A DNA stretch of 64,000 nt, from NCBI GenBank assembly GCA_965213935.1, contig CBDCAO010000012.1, forward strand, positions 186,001 through 250,000, read 5' to 3'. Positions 14,856 to 24,900 of this stretch are shown piece after piece. This DNA comes from Bin52 sp965213935. GTDB taxonomy: Bacteria; Pseudomonadota; Alphaproteobacteria; Thalassobaculales; Thalassobaculaceae. How positions within the stretch are numbered: position 1 is the first letter of the stretch; every line of letters starts with the position of its first letter. The notes under the pieces were generated by a model that did no database searches, had not been told where the DNA came from, and saw only the letters and a program-made list of their open reading frames with translations. Both the position numbers and the translations under genes were made by a program.

Positions 14856-16964
14856 TCATTCCCACCCCGACCGAGGCTCGTCAAGATCGATGATCAGATT
14901 CAGATATCGGTCGATCGACACGGTGGTATCGGGGCCCGCGACGACGGTCGACTCCCGCTCCTCGATCACGGCGGGGCCGCGAAACACGGTGCCGGCGCCG
15001 AGACCGTAGCGATTGTAGACCGTGCAAGGCGTAAAACCGGTTTCGGGGAAGTGGACCGGCCGCTCCCCCTTCTCGGCCGCGCCGGCGTCGAGCCGCTGGC
15101 CCTCGAAGTTCAGGATGACATTCGGAGTCGGCCCGGACGCGCTCAACCGCCAGGTCACCGTCTCCGCCGGGACGCCTGCGATGCGCCGGCCGAACAGCTC
15201 GTTGTAGCGATCGAGGAAACGATCGTGCAGCTCCACCCCGAGGCCGGGGCCAAGGACGCCGTCCGGCACCGGCACCTCGATCTCGAAACCCTGTCCGACA
15301 TAACGCATGTCCACGCGACGCTCGATGGCGATGGTCGCCGCATCGCCACCGGCTTCCACGAGCGCTGCGGTCGCGTCCCGGGCCATGGCATCGTAGAACG
15401 CATTGACGACATCCGCCGGGACCGACTCCACCCGGCAGACGTGACTGTGCGCGAGATCGGTGGCGGGAGCTGCGATCAGGAAGCCCAGCGACGACGTCAC
15501 CCCGGCACCGAGGGGGCAGATGATGCGGCGGATGCCGAGCAGCCGGGCCAGTCCCCAGGCATGCACCGGGCCGGCGCCGCCGGTGGCGACGAGCGAGTAG
15601 CCGCGCGGGTCGCGGCCCTTCTCCGCGATGTGCCGGCGCGCCGCGGCGGCCATGTTGTTGTTGACGATGGCATGCACTCCGGCCGCGGCGCCGGTGGTGT
15701 CGAGGCCGGCCGGGGCGGACAGGGCCGCATCCATCGCCGCCTTCACCGCCGCGACCTCCAGGGGCATCTCGCCGCCAAGGAAGAAGTCGGGCGACAGGTA
15801 GCCGAGCCACAGGTCCGCATCGGTCACCGTGGGCTCGGTGCCGCCGCGCCCGTAGCACACCGGACCGGGCTCGGCGCCGGCGCTCTGCGGCCCGACCTTC
15901 ATGAGCCCCATCGCGTCGAGCCGGGCGATCGACCCGCCGCCGGCGCCAATCTCGATCAGGTCAATGACCGGGACCTTCAGCGGGATACCGGAGCCGTGGG
16001 CGAATCGCCTGACGCGCCCCGCTTCGAACGTCGTCGCGTGCTCCGGCTCCCCGTTCTCGATCAGGCACATCTTGGCGGTGGTGCCACCCATGTCGAACGC
16101 GATGACGCAGGGCGAATCGGTAATTCCGGCGTAGTATGCCCCGGCGATCGCACCGGCCGCGGGGCCGGACTCAATGAGGTGGATCGGGGTTTCCCGGGCG
16201 ACCCGCAGCGCCGCGATGCCGCCGCCGGACAGCATCACGTTGAGCGGGGCTCGGAGCCCCAGGTCCCCGAGCCTGCCGTGCAGGCCGGTGACGTAGCGAC
16301 GCATCAACGGCATGACGTATGCGTTCGCGGCCGCGGTGCAGGCGCGCTCGTACTCCCGGATCTCGGGAGCCACCGCGGTCGACACCGTGAGGGGAAGCGC
16401 GGGAAATGACTCGGCCAGAATCTCGCGCGCGAGTCGCTCGTGAACGGGATTGACGTAGCTGTTGACGAAGCAGACCGCGACGGCCTCGACACCCATGCCG
16501 ACCAGCGCCCGTACGGCCTCGCGCAGCTCTGCCTCGTCCATCGGCAGCAACACGGTTCCGTCCGAGGCGATCCGCTCGTCCACGGTGAGGCGCCGGTCGC
16601 GCGGGGCCAGCGGCTCCGCCTTCTCCATGAAGAGATCGTAGAGGTCGTAGCGCATCTCGGTGCCGACCTCGAGCACATCGCGAAACCCGCGGGTGGTGAT
16701 GAACCCCACCCGGGCGCCGGAGCGTTCGACGATGGTGTTCGCGACCAGCGTGGTACCGTGCACGATGCCGTCGATGTCGGCGAGTTCGAGGCCCGCCTCG
16801 CGGGCGACACGTTCCACGCCTTCACAGATCGCGATACCCGGATCGGACGACGTGGTGAGCTGCTTGCCGGTGAAGACGAGGTCGCGCGCTTCGTCCACCA
16901 GCACGAAATCGGTGAAGGTGCCACCCACGTCCACGCCGATGCGGCGACGGACTCGCGATGCCAT
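14856..16964 (-). CDS. hyuA: hydantoinase/oxoprolinase A subunit
   Basis: A 702-residue ASKHA-fold subunit that works with HyuB in ATP-dependent opening of hydantoins, 5-oxoproline or related cyclic amides (or as an acetone-carboxylase-like enzyme). IGVDVGGTFTDFVLVDE is the phosphate-1 loop, VHGTTLVANTIVERSGARV the conserved next block, and VIAFDMGGTTAKMCLIE the second nucleotide motif; EIGAGGGSIARLD and VATGGAGPVHAWGLA follow. ATG 16964 has a GGAGGG site and overlaps by one base the stop of a possible 15-codon leader ORF. hyuB is upstream on the same strand. Substrate is unknown. Confidence 0.92.
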   Translation of the reverse strand: MASRVRRRIGVDVGGTFTDFVLVDEARDLVFTGKQLTTSSDPGIAICEGVERVAREAGLELADIDGIVHGTTLVANTIVERSGARVGFITTRGFRDVLEVGTEMRYDLYDLFMEKAEPLAPRDRRLTVDERIASDGTVLLPMDEAELREAVRALVGMGVEAVAVCFVNSYVNPVHERLAREILAESFPALPLTVSTAVAPEIREYERACTAAANAYVMPLMRRYVTGLHGRLGDLGLRAPLNVMLSGGGIAALRVARETPIHLIESGPAAGAIAGAYYAGITDSPCVIAFDMGGTTAKMCLIENGEPEHATTFEAGRVRRFAHGSGIPLKVPVIDLIEIGAGGGSIARLDAMGLMKVGPQSAGAEPGPVCYGRGGTEPTVTDADLWLGYLSPDFFLGGEMPLEVAAVKAAMDAALSAPAGLDTTGAAAGVHAIVNNNMAAAARRHIAEKGRDPRGYSLVATGGAGPVHAWGLARLLGIRRIICPLGAGVTSSLGFLIAAPATDLAHSHVCRVESVPADVVNAFYDAMARDATAALVEAGGDAATIAIERRVDMRYVGQGFEIEVPVPDGVLGPGLGVELHDRFLDRYNELFGRRIAGVPAETVTWRLSASGPTPNVILNFEGQRLDAGAAEKGERPVHFPETGFTPCTVYNRYGLGAGTVFRGPAVIEERESTVVAGPDTTVSIDRYLNLIIDLDEPRSGWE

Positions 16965-17011
16965 CACGACCCTCCGCGCCCGCGGGCCGCCCGGCGTTCG
17001 ATGCTGGTCAT
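16964..17011 (-). CDS. possible 15-residue leader peptide coupled to hyuA
   Basis: ATG 17011 follows a strong GAGGAG ribosome site and opens a 15-codon frame (MTSIERRAARGRGGS). Its stop overlaps the hyuA start as TGATG. The spacing looks designed for translational coupling, but a frame this short could arise by chance. It is arginine-rich. Confidence 0.3.
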   Translation of the reverse strand: MTSIERRAARGRGGS

Positions 17012-17210
17012 GTCGCTCCTCGCTTTCGATGATCCCGAAAACGCCCCATGAGCCTGCGCCGGGCAATCGGTCGGCATCCAGGCGCGATTGTGCTGCCGAT
17101 CGCAGCGGGCAGCGGCGAGGCCGGTCTGCATCCTGCCGGAACACGGGAGGAAATGCCCGGTACGGACTGCCTCGCGGCCCGTCCCGGCGCGCGCGAGCCG
17201 CTTCGGCGCA

Positions 17211-18881
17211 TCAACCCTTGCGGCCATAGACCGAACGGGCTGCCTTCGCCGAGACGTACCCTTTGGCGATGTCGTCCTCGACCGAGGCCGGGTCGCGCTC
17301 GGCCGGATCGCCGTACCCGCCGCCGCCGGGAAAGTGCAGCCTGAGCAGCTCGCCCGGCTGCATCACCGTGCGTCCCTTCTGGTGCGGCCGGGTACCATCG
17401 CGGAACTCGATCCGGGTGTGCGAGCCGTCCCCGCCGCCCAGGATTCCGCGTGGCGGATACTTGTGACGGTCGGACATCAGCGAGAGCCGGACCGGCTGAT
17501 CGGAACGAACCTCGATCTCCACGTCCTGGCCCAGGCCGCCGCGGAACTTCCCGGCCCCGCCCGAGTCCGGCGCCAGCTCCTTGCGCCACACCAGCAGCGG
17601 CGACACGCTCTCGAGCGCCTCGACGCTGCCCACTCCGGTGTTGGAGGGGAAGGCGGTGCAGGCGTATCCGTCCATCCTGTGGCTCGCGCCCATGCCGCCG
17701 CTCGCGAACAGCACCTGGTTGAACCGGTGGCCCTGCCGATCCACACCGCCGTAGACCGAGCGCAGGGTCGGGGTGCTGCCCGATTCCGCGACCACCCGAT
17801 CCGGCGCAATCTGCGCGAGGCACCGATAGATGACGCCGTAGAGGAGGTGCCCGGTGAGCTGACGGGCCCCGACCGGAGCGGGGTGGGTCGGGTTGAGGAT
17901 CGATCGCTCCGGCGCCTTGACCGTGATGGGCTGGAAGGACCCCTCGTTGCGCGGGCTGTCGGGGTCTAGCGCACACTTGATCGGATAGGTCGCGAAGGCA
18001 CGGGTGTACTTCATGACCGAGTTGATGCCGCACGCCACCTGCCCGGATGTTCCCGCGAAGTCGAGTTCGAGGTCGGACCCGCTGATCGTCATCCGGCACT
18101 CGATATGGGTCTCGAACTCGTCGATTCCGTCGGCGTCCGTCGACGCCGACCACGAACCGTCCGGCAGTGCGGCGATCGCCGCGCGCATCGCGGTCTCGGC
18201 CCTGCCGCGCAGCTCGGCGGAGAGCTCGGTCAGGTCGGAAAGGCCGGTGTCGTCGAGGAACTGCTGCAGCCCCTTGCGGCAGATACGCTGCGCCGCCACC
18301 TGGGCGTAGAGGTCACCGATGACCTGGTCCGGCACCCGGACGTTCGCGCGGATGATGTCCGCGACGACCTCGGCCTCCTGCCCGTCCTCGATGAACCTGA
18401 CCGGCATCAGGCGCAGTCCCTCCTCGTACAGCTCGCGCGTGTCGCAGGCCCACCCGGAGCCGCCGAAGTCGGGCAGATGGGCGATCGACCCCGAAAAGCC
18501 CACCAGAGTACCGCGGTGGAAGATCGGGGAAGCCATGGTGACGTCGGGGAGGTGGCCCGACCCGATCCAGGGGTCGTTGGTGATGATGCAGTCACCGGGC
18601 CGCCAGCGTTCGACCGGGATTCGCTCCAGCATCGCCTTCACCGCGCTCGGCACCATGCCGACGAAGGACGGAATGCCGCCGGTGTTCTCGGCCAGGCAGT
18701 TGCACTCGGCATCGAGCAGCACCGTGGTGAAGTCGTTCGATTCCCGGACCACGGTGGAGAAGGCGGTCCGCAGCAGCGTTGCGGCGGACTCGTCCGCAAT
18801 CGAGATGAGACGCGACCACAGGATCTCCAGGGTCACGGGGTCGAAGCGTCGGTTCGCTGCTGTGTGTGCGGGTGTGTTCAC
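17211..18881 (-). CDS. hyuB: hydantoinase/oxoprolinase B subunit
   Basis: A 556-residue partner of HyuA. FDPVTLEILWSRLISIADES is the family start, followed by LLRTAFSTVVRESNDFTTVL, PGDCIITNDPWIGSGHLPDV, the segment GMGASHRMDGYACTAFPSNT, and GAGKFRGGLGQDVEIE near the C-terminus. The frame is open well upstream. GTG 18881 is chosen because family similarity begins about 13 residues after it; the ribosome site is weak (GAGACG). It is transcribed 246 bases before hyuA, with which it should form a heteromeric enzyme, and divergently from the FAD amine oxidase. Confidence 0.9.
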   Translation of the reverse strand: MNTPAHTAANRRFDPVTLEILWSRLISIADESAATLLRTAFSTVVRESNDFTTVLLDAECNCLAENTGGIPSFVGMVPSAVKAMLERIPVERWRPGDCIITNDPWIGSGHLPDVTMASPIFHRGTLVGFSGSIAHLPDFGGSGWACDTRELYEEGLRLMPVRFIEDGQEAEVVADIIRANVRVPDQVIGDLYAQVAAQRICRKGLQQFLDDTGLSDLTELSAELRGRAETAMRAAIAALPDGSWSASTDADGIDEFETHIECRMTISGSDLELDFAGTSGQVACGINSVMKYTRAFATYPIKCALDPDSPRNEGSFQPITVKAPERSILNPTHPAPVGARQLTGHLLYGVIYRCLAQIAPDRVVAESGSTPTLRSVYGGVDRQGHRFNQVLFASGGMGASHRMDGYACTAFPSNTGVGSVEALESVSPLLVWRKELAPDSGGAGKFRGGLGQDVEIEVRSDQPVRLSLMSDRHKYPPRGILGGGDGSHTRIEFRDGTRPHQKGRTVMQPGELLRLHFPGGGGYGDPAERDPASVEDDIAKGYVSAKAARSVYGRKG

Positions 18882-19128
18882 TGGACGTCTCGAGCCATGT
18901 CGGTCGTCACAAACGGCGCCGCGCGCACCGCCCGGCCGGTTGAGCCACGCTACCGAAAGTGGTTTCCTGTGTGAAGGAACGAGGCTGCGACGGGCATGAC
19001 ATCTCCGGGAGGGTGGCACCGGGAAGAGGTGCCGTGCACGCCTTGCCGGTCGGCGGCGGCAGCCTCGCACACATCCCGATGCAGGTGTCGGCGGCGCCGG
19101 CGCGCCGATTGGCAGACAGGTCCGGACC
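18882..19128. promoter_or_regulatory. divergent promoter region hyuB / FAD oxidoreductase
   Basis: This 247-base gap separates two divergent genes and must carry both promoters. Open frames crossing it do not resemble known proteins. No operator palindrome was noticed. Confidence 0.4.
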
Positions 19129-20445
19129 GTGGTCGAAGAGCCCTGCCCACTCCCGTCATGGGACACATCGTCCCCGGAACCGCCGGCGCCCACGGCCTCC
19201 CTGTCGGAGTCGCTTCGCGCTGACGCGATCGTCATCGGCGCCGGAATAACCGGGTCCTCCACCGCGCTGCACCTGGCGCGCACCGGCAAGCGCGTCGTCC
19301 ATATCGAAGCGCGCGAGCCCGGGTGGGGTTCGTCGGGGCGCGCCTTCGGCAACGTGGTTCCGGTCTCGAAGCACGCAGGGCGCAGAATCGAGCGGATCTA
19401 CGGCCCCGAGCGCGGCCGCCGCCTGAATGCCGCGCTCGCGGCCGGGCCGGAGATGGTGCGCGGGCTGCTCGCGGAGTTTCAGATCGGCGCGGTCCTTCAT
19501 GGCGCAGGCTGGCTCCTTGCCGCGCACACGCCGCGGGCGGAGGCGGATCTGAAGCGACAGGCGAGCCGGCTCGCGCAGAGCGGCTTCGGACCGACCTACC
19601 ACGATGCCCGCGAAACCGCGGACCTGATCGGAAGCCCCTTCTATCGCGGCAGCCTGACCGATCCGCGGGCGTTCGCCGTCAACGCGCTCACCTACGCGCG
19701 CGGACTGGCCCGGGCCGCGCGGCAGGCGGGTGTCAGCCAGTTCTGCAACTCCCCGGCGACGCGCATCAAGCGGTCCGGCGCAACGCGCTGGACCGTCTCG
19801 ACGCCGGCCGGGGAAGTGGTTGCCGATACGGTCTTCATCTGCACCAACGCGTACACCGACGCACTGTGGCCGGGGCTGGCCCGCACCGTCGTTCCGGTAC
19901 GCGGCTACACCGCCGTCAGCCGTCCCTTCGAGGACGGCATCCTCGAACGCGTTCTGCCGCACCGCCACTTCCTGACCGATACCCGTCACCTGTGGTCCGG
20001 CATTCGCAAGGTGCCCGGAAACCGGCTGCATGTCGGAGCAGGCGGGCCGCCTCTCGCGAAATCCGCCGACGCGGACCTGGCCGGCGCGGCGCGACGGGTG
20101 AAGATGGTGTTCCCGGAACTCGGTGCCGTTGAATGGGAGGAGCAATGGAGCGGCTGGGTGGCGCTTACGGGCCACCAGCTTCCCCGGATCCTGCGCCTGG
20201 ACCACGGCGTATGGGCGGCGCTCGGATACAGCGGCCGGGGACTGTCGTTCGCGACCCTGCTCGGCCGGGAGCTGTCGACGCTCGCCGACGGGGCCACGTC
20301 CCGCGAGACGATTGTGCCGGTCGAGGAGATGCGTCCCCTGCCCTGTCATGCCCTCGCGCCGTTCGTCGCCGCCGCTTGCATCAGATACTTCGAAGCTGCG
20401 GACCGGTGGTCGGTGTGGCGCCACCGCCGAAGGCATCCGAGATGA
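19129..20445 (+). CDS. FAD-dependent amine/amino-acid oxidoreductase (DadA/PuuB type)
   Basis: A 438-residue flavoprotein. After a proline-rich N-terminus typical of gamma-glutamylputrescine-oxidase-like enzymes (PLPSWDTSSPEPPAP), it has the dinucleotide fold ADAIVIGAGITGSSTALHLA with the acidic end of strand 2 at VVHIEAREPGWGSSGRAFGN. VVADTVFICTNAYT and ALGYSGRGLSFATLLGREL are conserved FAD-contact blocks. It would oxidise a primary or secondary amine or D-amino acid. The GTG start at 19129 retains the family N-terminus. Divergence from hyuB suggests a shared catabolic theme. Confidence 0.85.
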   Translation: MVEEPCPLPSWDTSSPEPPAPTASLSESLRADAIVIGAGITGSSTALHLARTGKRVVHIEAREPGWGSSGRAFGNVVPVSKHAGRRIERIYGPERGRRLNAALAAGPEMVRGLLAEFQIGAVLHGAGWLLAAHTPRAEADLKRQASRLAQSGFGPTYHDARETADLIGSPFYRGSLTDPRAFAVNALTYARGLARAARQAGVSQFCNSPATRIKRSGATRWTVSTPAGEVVADTVFICTNAYTDALWPGLARTVVPVRGYTAVSRPFEDGILERVLPHRHFLTDTRHLWSGIRKVPGNRLHVGAGGPPLAKSADADLAGAARRVKMVFPELGAVEWEEQWSGWVALTGHQLPRILRLDHGVWAALGYSGRGLSFATLLGRELSTLADGATSRETIVPVEEMRPLPCHALAPFVAAACIRYFEAADRWSVWRHRRRHPR

Positions 20446-20592
20446 TCGGAGCGCTTCGCGCGCCTCGATCGTTGCGCCGATCAGGCCACCCGGCCTCGAG
20501 TTCGCACCCGAGCGGGCGATCTTCGTCCTGCACCCCCTGTCCGTCTCCGGCTCCGGCCGCTCCTGCGGGAAGTTGACGGGCGACGCCGTCGC

Positions 20593-21402
20593 CTACTCGC
20601 GCGGGAACGTCGCCGCGAGGAAGCGCAGGATCACTGCATCGGCACCGTGCGCGCGGAGGTCGTCGTGGCCGGCGCCGGCAATGAACACGCCCTGCTTCGG
20701 CTCGCGTGCGGCGGCCAGCATCCTGCGTCCGTGGGCCACCGGAATTGTGCGGTCGGCTTCGCCGTGGACGATCAGCAGCGGCGCGTCGACGGCAGCGATG
20801 TGGCCGAGCGATTCATAGCGATCCTTCATCAGCCAGCGCACCGGCAGCAGCGGATAGGCGCGGGCGCCGACATCGACGGCCGAGGTGAACGGCGCCTCCA
20901 GGATCACCGCGCCGACCTCGTGCTCGACCGCCATCCTGACCGCGACCCCGGTGCCCAGCGATTCGCCGTACAGCACCATCCGGTGCGCCGGCACGCCGCG
21001 GCCGCGCAGATAGGCGATCGCCGCGCGTCCGTCGGCGAACAGGCCCTTTTCGGTCGGCCGCCCGCCGCTGCCGCCATAGCCGCGGTAGCCCGTCAGCAGC
21101 ACGCCGTAGCCAGCGTCGATCCAGGATCGCGCGGCAACGCCGCGGTTGGCGATGTTGCCGCCGTTGCCGGGGAAGTAGACCACCGTCGGCGCGCCGGCGG
21201 CGGCATGGTGCCAGGAGACGAGCTGCACGCCGTCGGCGGCGTTGAAGCGAACGACCGACATCTCCGGTACGCCGCCCTCGCGCGGCGAGTACATGCGCCG
21301 GTCAGGGAAGTACTGGAGCTGCCGCTGCACGATGTATGTCAGTCCGACGACGACCCCGTAGACGAGCGCCGTGATCAGGGCGATTCGCGCGGCCAGCTCC
21401 AT
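20593..21402 (-). CDS. membrane-anchored alpha/beta hydrolase
   Basis: A 269-residue serine hydrolase of the YfhR/ABHD13-like group. Residues about 4-25 (ARIALITALVYGVVVGLTYI) are one membrane segment. Then come LVSWHHAAAGAPTVVYFPGN, the oxyanion region GNGGNIANR, the nucleophile elbow YGESLGTGVAV, an Asp in HGEADRTIPV and a His in GAGHDDL. ATG 21402 is chosen because the frame upstream has no family resemblance. Probably faces the periplasm or sits on the inner membrane; substrate unknown. It runs convergently with the FAD oxidoreductase gene. Confidence 0.85.
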   Translation of the reverse strand: MELAARIALITALVYGVVVGLTYIVQRQLQYFPDRRMYSPREGGVPEMSVVRFNAADGVQLVSWHHAAAGAPTVVYFPGNGGNIANRGVAARSWIDAGYGVLLTGYRGYGGSGGRPTEKGLFADGRAAIAYLRGRGVPAHRMVLYGESLGTGVAVRMAVEHEVGAVILEAPFTSAVDVGARAYPLLPVRWLMKDRYESLGHIAAVDAPLLIVHGEADRTIPVAHGRRMLAAAREPKQGVFIAGAGHDDLRAHGADAVILRFLAATFPRE

Positions 21403-21957
21403 GCAGCGCAGCGTAGCAGAAAACGCGGCCCGCAGGCCCGCGCAGGCATGGCGGGTCATCGTGCGGCACGCGCCCCGGGTCGATGCATGATCCCGGCGCA
21501 GGAGTTCCCCGCCTGGAGCACCGTCGTTCCCTCGGCCGATCAGCGACAGGTCAGGCACATCCCCGAACGAGCCGGGTCCTTCGCAAATCGTTTCGCACCT
21601 TTCCCCAGGTTGCTCCGGGTTTCCTTGAGCAAATGTGATGAATACCCTGCGTCAGGCCACAAGAGCAGAGTAAATGTCACACTCGCCAGTCACGCAGCAC
21701 AACACGGCGCTGCATCTCTCCGGTCAGGGTGGACAGGTGCGGATGGCATGCGCTCCATCCGCTCTGTGAACGTCCCTGACGACGGGGTCGCCTTCAATGT
21801 TGTAGACGTCAAGTCGCTCCGATCCGCGGCGAAGACGAATACCCCGGTATGCGTGTCGGAACCGGCGCAACAATCGCCGGGACGCGACTGAGCTGACGTT
21901 TCGGACTGTCATGGCGACACGAGCGCGACCAACCATGTTCTTCCATTCCGGCCGATC
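21403..21957. other. 555-base intergenic region before the helicase gene
   Basis: No recognised gene. Short frames on both strands (for example 21724-21936 leftward) lack family resemblance. The base composition is less GC-rich than the neighbours around 21600-21720. It must hold the promoters of the leftward hydrolase and the rightward helicase gene. No tRNA-like structure was found. Confidence 0.4.
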
Positions 21958-24900
21958 ATGACCCGTCGACTGTATCCCGGGCTCTACGAAGACCTGCTGA
22001 CCTCCGCTCTGGAGGCAGAAGTCAATGTCCGTACGGCGGAGGGATGGCGGGTTGATGTTGCCTCGGCTGACTCAACGGTCCGTCCCGAGCTCCTGGCCCG
22101 TCATGTCTATCGGCTCCTTCGACGCGCGCTCGAAGGAATTCCCGGAGAAGACGACGCTCAGCTGGCCAACCAGGTCGCCCTGGCGAACCGAATGGTGGAG
22201 GTGCTCGTCGAACATGGTGCAATGCCCGACGACCGGGTCGCAGACGCCGCGCGCCTGCTTCTGGAAGCCGTGGAACGCCGGGCGTTGGGCGGAACACGTT
22301 CGGCAGTCCGACGCCCGACACTCTCACTTCGTCGGACCGGCCTGCTCGTCAATGGAAGGCGCGACGTCCAGATCGCAAGCGAGATCGCACGGGAGATCCC
22401 GAGCGCCGATCGGATCGATCTCCTGTGCGCATTCGTGCGGCACTCGGGGTTGCGGCTGTTCCGTTCCGAGCTGGCAGAACGGGTACGAGAGGGCGCACGC
22501 GTGCGTGTGATCGCGAGCGTCTACACCGGTTCGACCGAACGCCGTGCGCTGGACGCACTTGTCGATCTCGGCGCGCAGGTAAAGGTTTCCTACGAAGTCG
22601 CGCGGACCCGACTTCATGCCAAGGCATGGCTGTTCCACCGCCGCAGCGGTCTGCATACCGCCTATATCGGTTCATCGAATCTCACGCATGCGGCACAGGT
22701 CGACGGTCTGGAATGGAACGTGCGCGTGAGCGCGGCCGAGAACCCGGAGGTGATCGAGCGCTTCGCGGCGACCTTCGAGCAGTACTGGCAAGAGCCGGAG
22801 TTCGAGGATTATGCGCCCCGGCGCGACAGCGAGCGACTCGACCACGCGCTCTCGGGACAGCGCGGCGATACCGGACTTGACGACCGCGCTCTCCTGTCCC
22901 TGCTGGTCGACGTCGCTCCCAAGCCACACCAGGCGGTCGCGCTCGAGGCCCTGGAAGCGGAGCGCCTGCGCGGATACCACCGCAACCTGGTGGTCGCGGC
23001 AACCGGCACCGGCAAGACCTGGATTGCGGCATTCGATTACAAGCGCCTGCGCAGGCAGGGGACGGTTCGATCCTTGCTCTTCGTCGCGCACCGCGACGAA
23101 ATCCTCCGTCAGAGCCAGCAGGTCTTTCAGCTCGTGCTGCGCGAGCCGGGGTTCGGTGAGCGGCTGGTCGGCGGCGAGCGCCCACGCGCGGGTCACCACG
23201 TCTTTGCTTCGGTGCAATCCCTTGCCAAACGCATCGACGAGATCGATCCGGACGATTTCGACATGGTCATCGTGGACGAGTTTCATCATGCGGCAGCTGC
23301 AAGCTACGGGCGCCTGCTGTCGCGCTTGAATCCGCGGGTTCTCCTTGGACTCACGGCAACGCCGGAGCGCGCCGATGGAAAGTCGGTTCTGCAATGGTTC
23401 GACGGTCGCATTGCCTCGGAGTCCCGGCTCTGGGATGCCCTCGATCAGGGACTGCTCTGCCCGTTTCACTACTTCGGGACAAATGACGAGACCGATCTTT
23501 CAACGCTACGCTTCGAGCGTGGACGATATGTGCCTGGCGAGCTCGACAACGTGTTCACCGGCGATCACGTTCGGGCAGTTCGGATCCGGCAGGCTGTCGA
23601 GGAGTTCGTGACCGATCCGCAGCAGATGCGGGCGCTGGGATTCTGTGCGGGCGTCGGCCACGCACACTTCATGGCGCGGCAGTTCTCGTCTTTCGGCTAT
23701 CCGGCAATGGCCCTCGACGCCGGCACTCCGTGGGCCGACCGGCGGTCAGCGCTCGCGAGACTGCGGCGCGGAGAACTTCGAGCCGTCTTCGCGGTCGATC
23801 TCTTCAATGAGGGTGTCGACCTTCCCGAAGTCGACACCGTGCTCATGCTGCGGCCGACCGAAAGCGCCACAGTATTTCTCCAGCAGCTGGGAAGAGGGCT
23901 GCGGTGGGCCGAGGGAAAGCGGGTCCTCACCGTCCTCGACTTCGTGGGCCAGGTCCGGCGCGAGTACCGCTACGACGTGCGCTATCAAGCCCTGATCGGG
24001 GGCACCCGTCATCAGGTCGAGCGCGCCGTTGAGGCGGACTTCCCCCTGCTCCCGCCCGGATGCGCGCTCAAACTGGACCGCATCGCCAAGGAGACGGTGC
24101 TGCGCAACCTGAGAGCAGCGGTACACGGCGCGCGTACGCGCCTCGCCGATGACCTGCGTGCTCTCGGACCTGATGCACGGCTCGGCGCCTTCATGGATGA
24201 CGCCGGCGTCGAACTCGACGAAATCTACGCACGACCCGGTTCGGGGCACTGCTTTGCCGAGCTTCGTCGGCGGGCCGGCTTCGAGCACAGCGATGGCGAA
24301 GGCTCTCTCCTCAAGGCGGTCGGCAGACTGCTTCACGTGGACGACCACGAACGGATCGAGACGTGGCGAGATCTCCTGGCAGGGGATCGTTCCGTCGGCA
24401 TCGCGGAACTGCGGGGCCGCAAGCACCGCCTGGGTCTCATGCTGTTCGCGCTCCTGGGCGGCAATCGCCAGTCGATCGAGGAGGCGGACGGGGTCCTGGA
24501 AAGGGTCAGAGGGTCAGCGGAGTTGTGCCGCGAGATCCGTGACCTCCTGGAAATCCTCGCCGACCGAATTCGCACGGTCTCTCGACCGGTCGATCCTTCC
24601 AGCGAAGTTCCCCTGGCGAGCCACGCCACCTATACCCTGGGCGAGATCGTTGCGGCGCACGGACTTGCCGACAGGCGTCGTGCACTGGTTCGTCCGCAAG
24701 CCGGGGTTCTCTGGAACGAGGCGACGCAGACGGATCTGCTGTTTGTCACGCTGGAAAAATCGGACAGGGACTACTCTCCCGCAACACGCTATGCGGACTA
24801 CCCCATCTCGCCGACCCTGTTCCACTGGGAATCCCAGAACACCACGTCACGGGGTACGCCCACGGGACGCCGCTACATCGAGCAGCCGGCCAGCGACACC

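Noticed and set aside
14709..16409. 566-codon rightward frame opposite hyuA
   Set aside because: No recognisable family; hyuA is clear on the minus strand.
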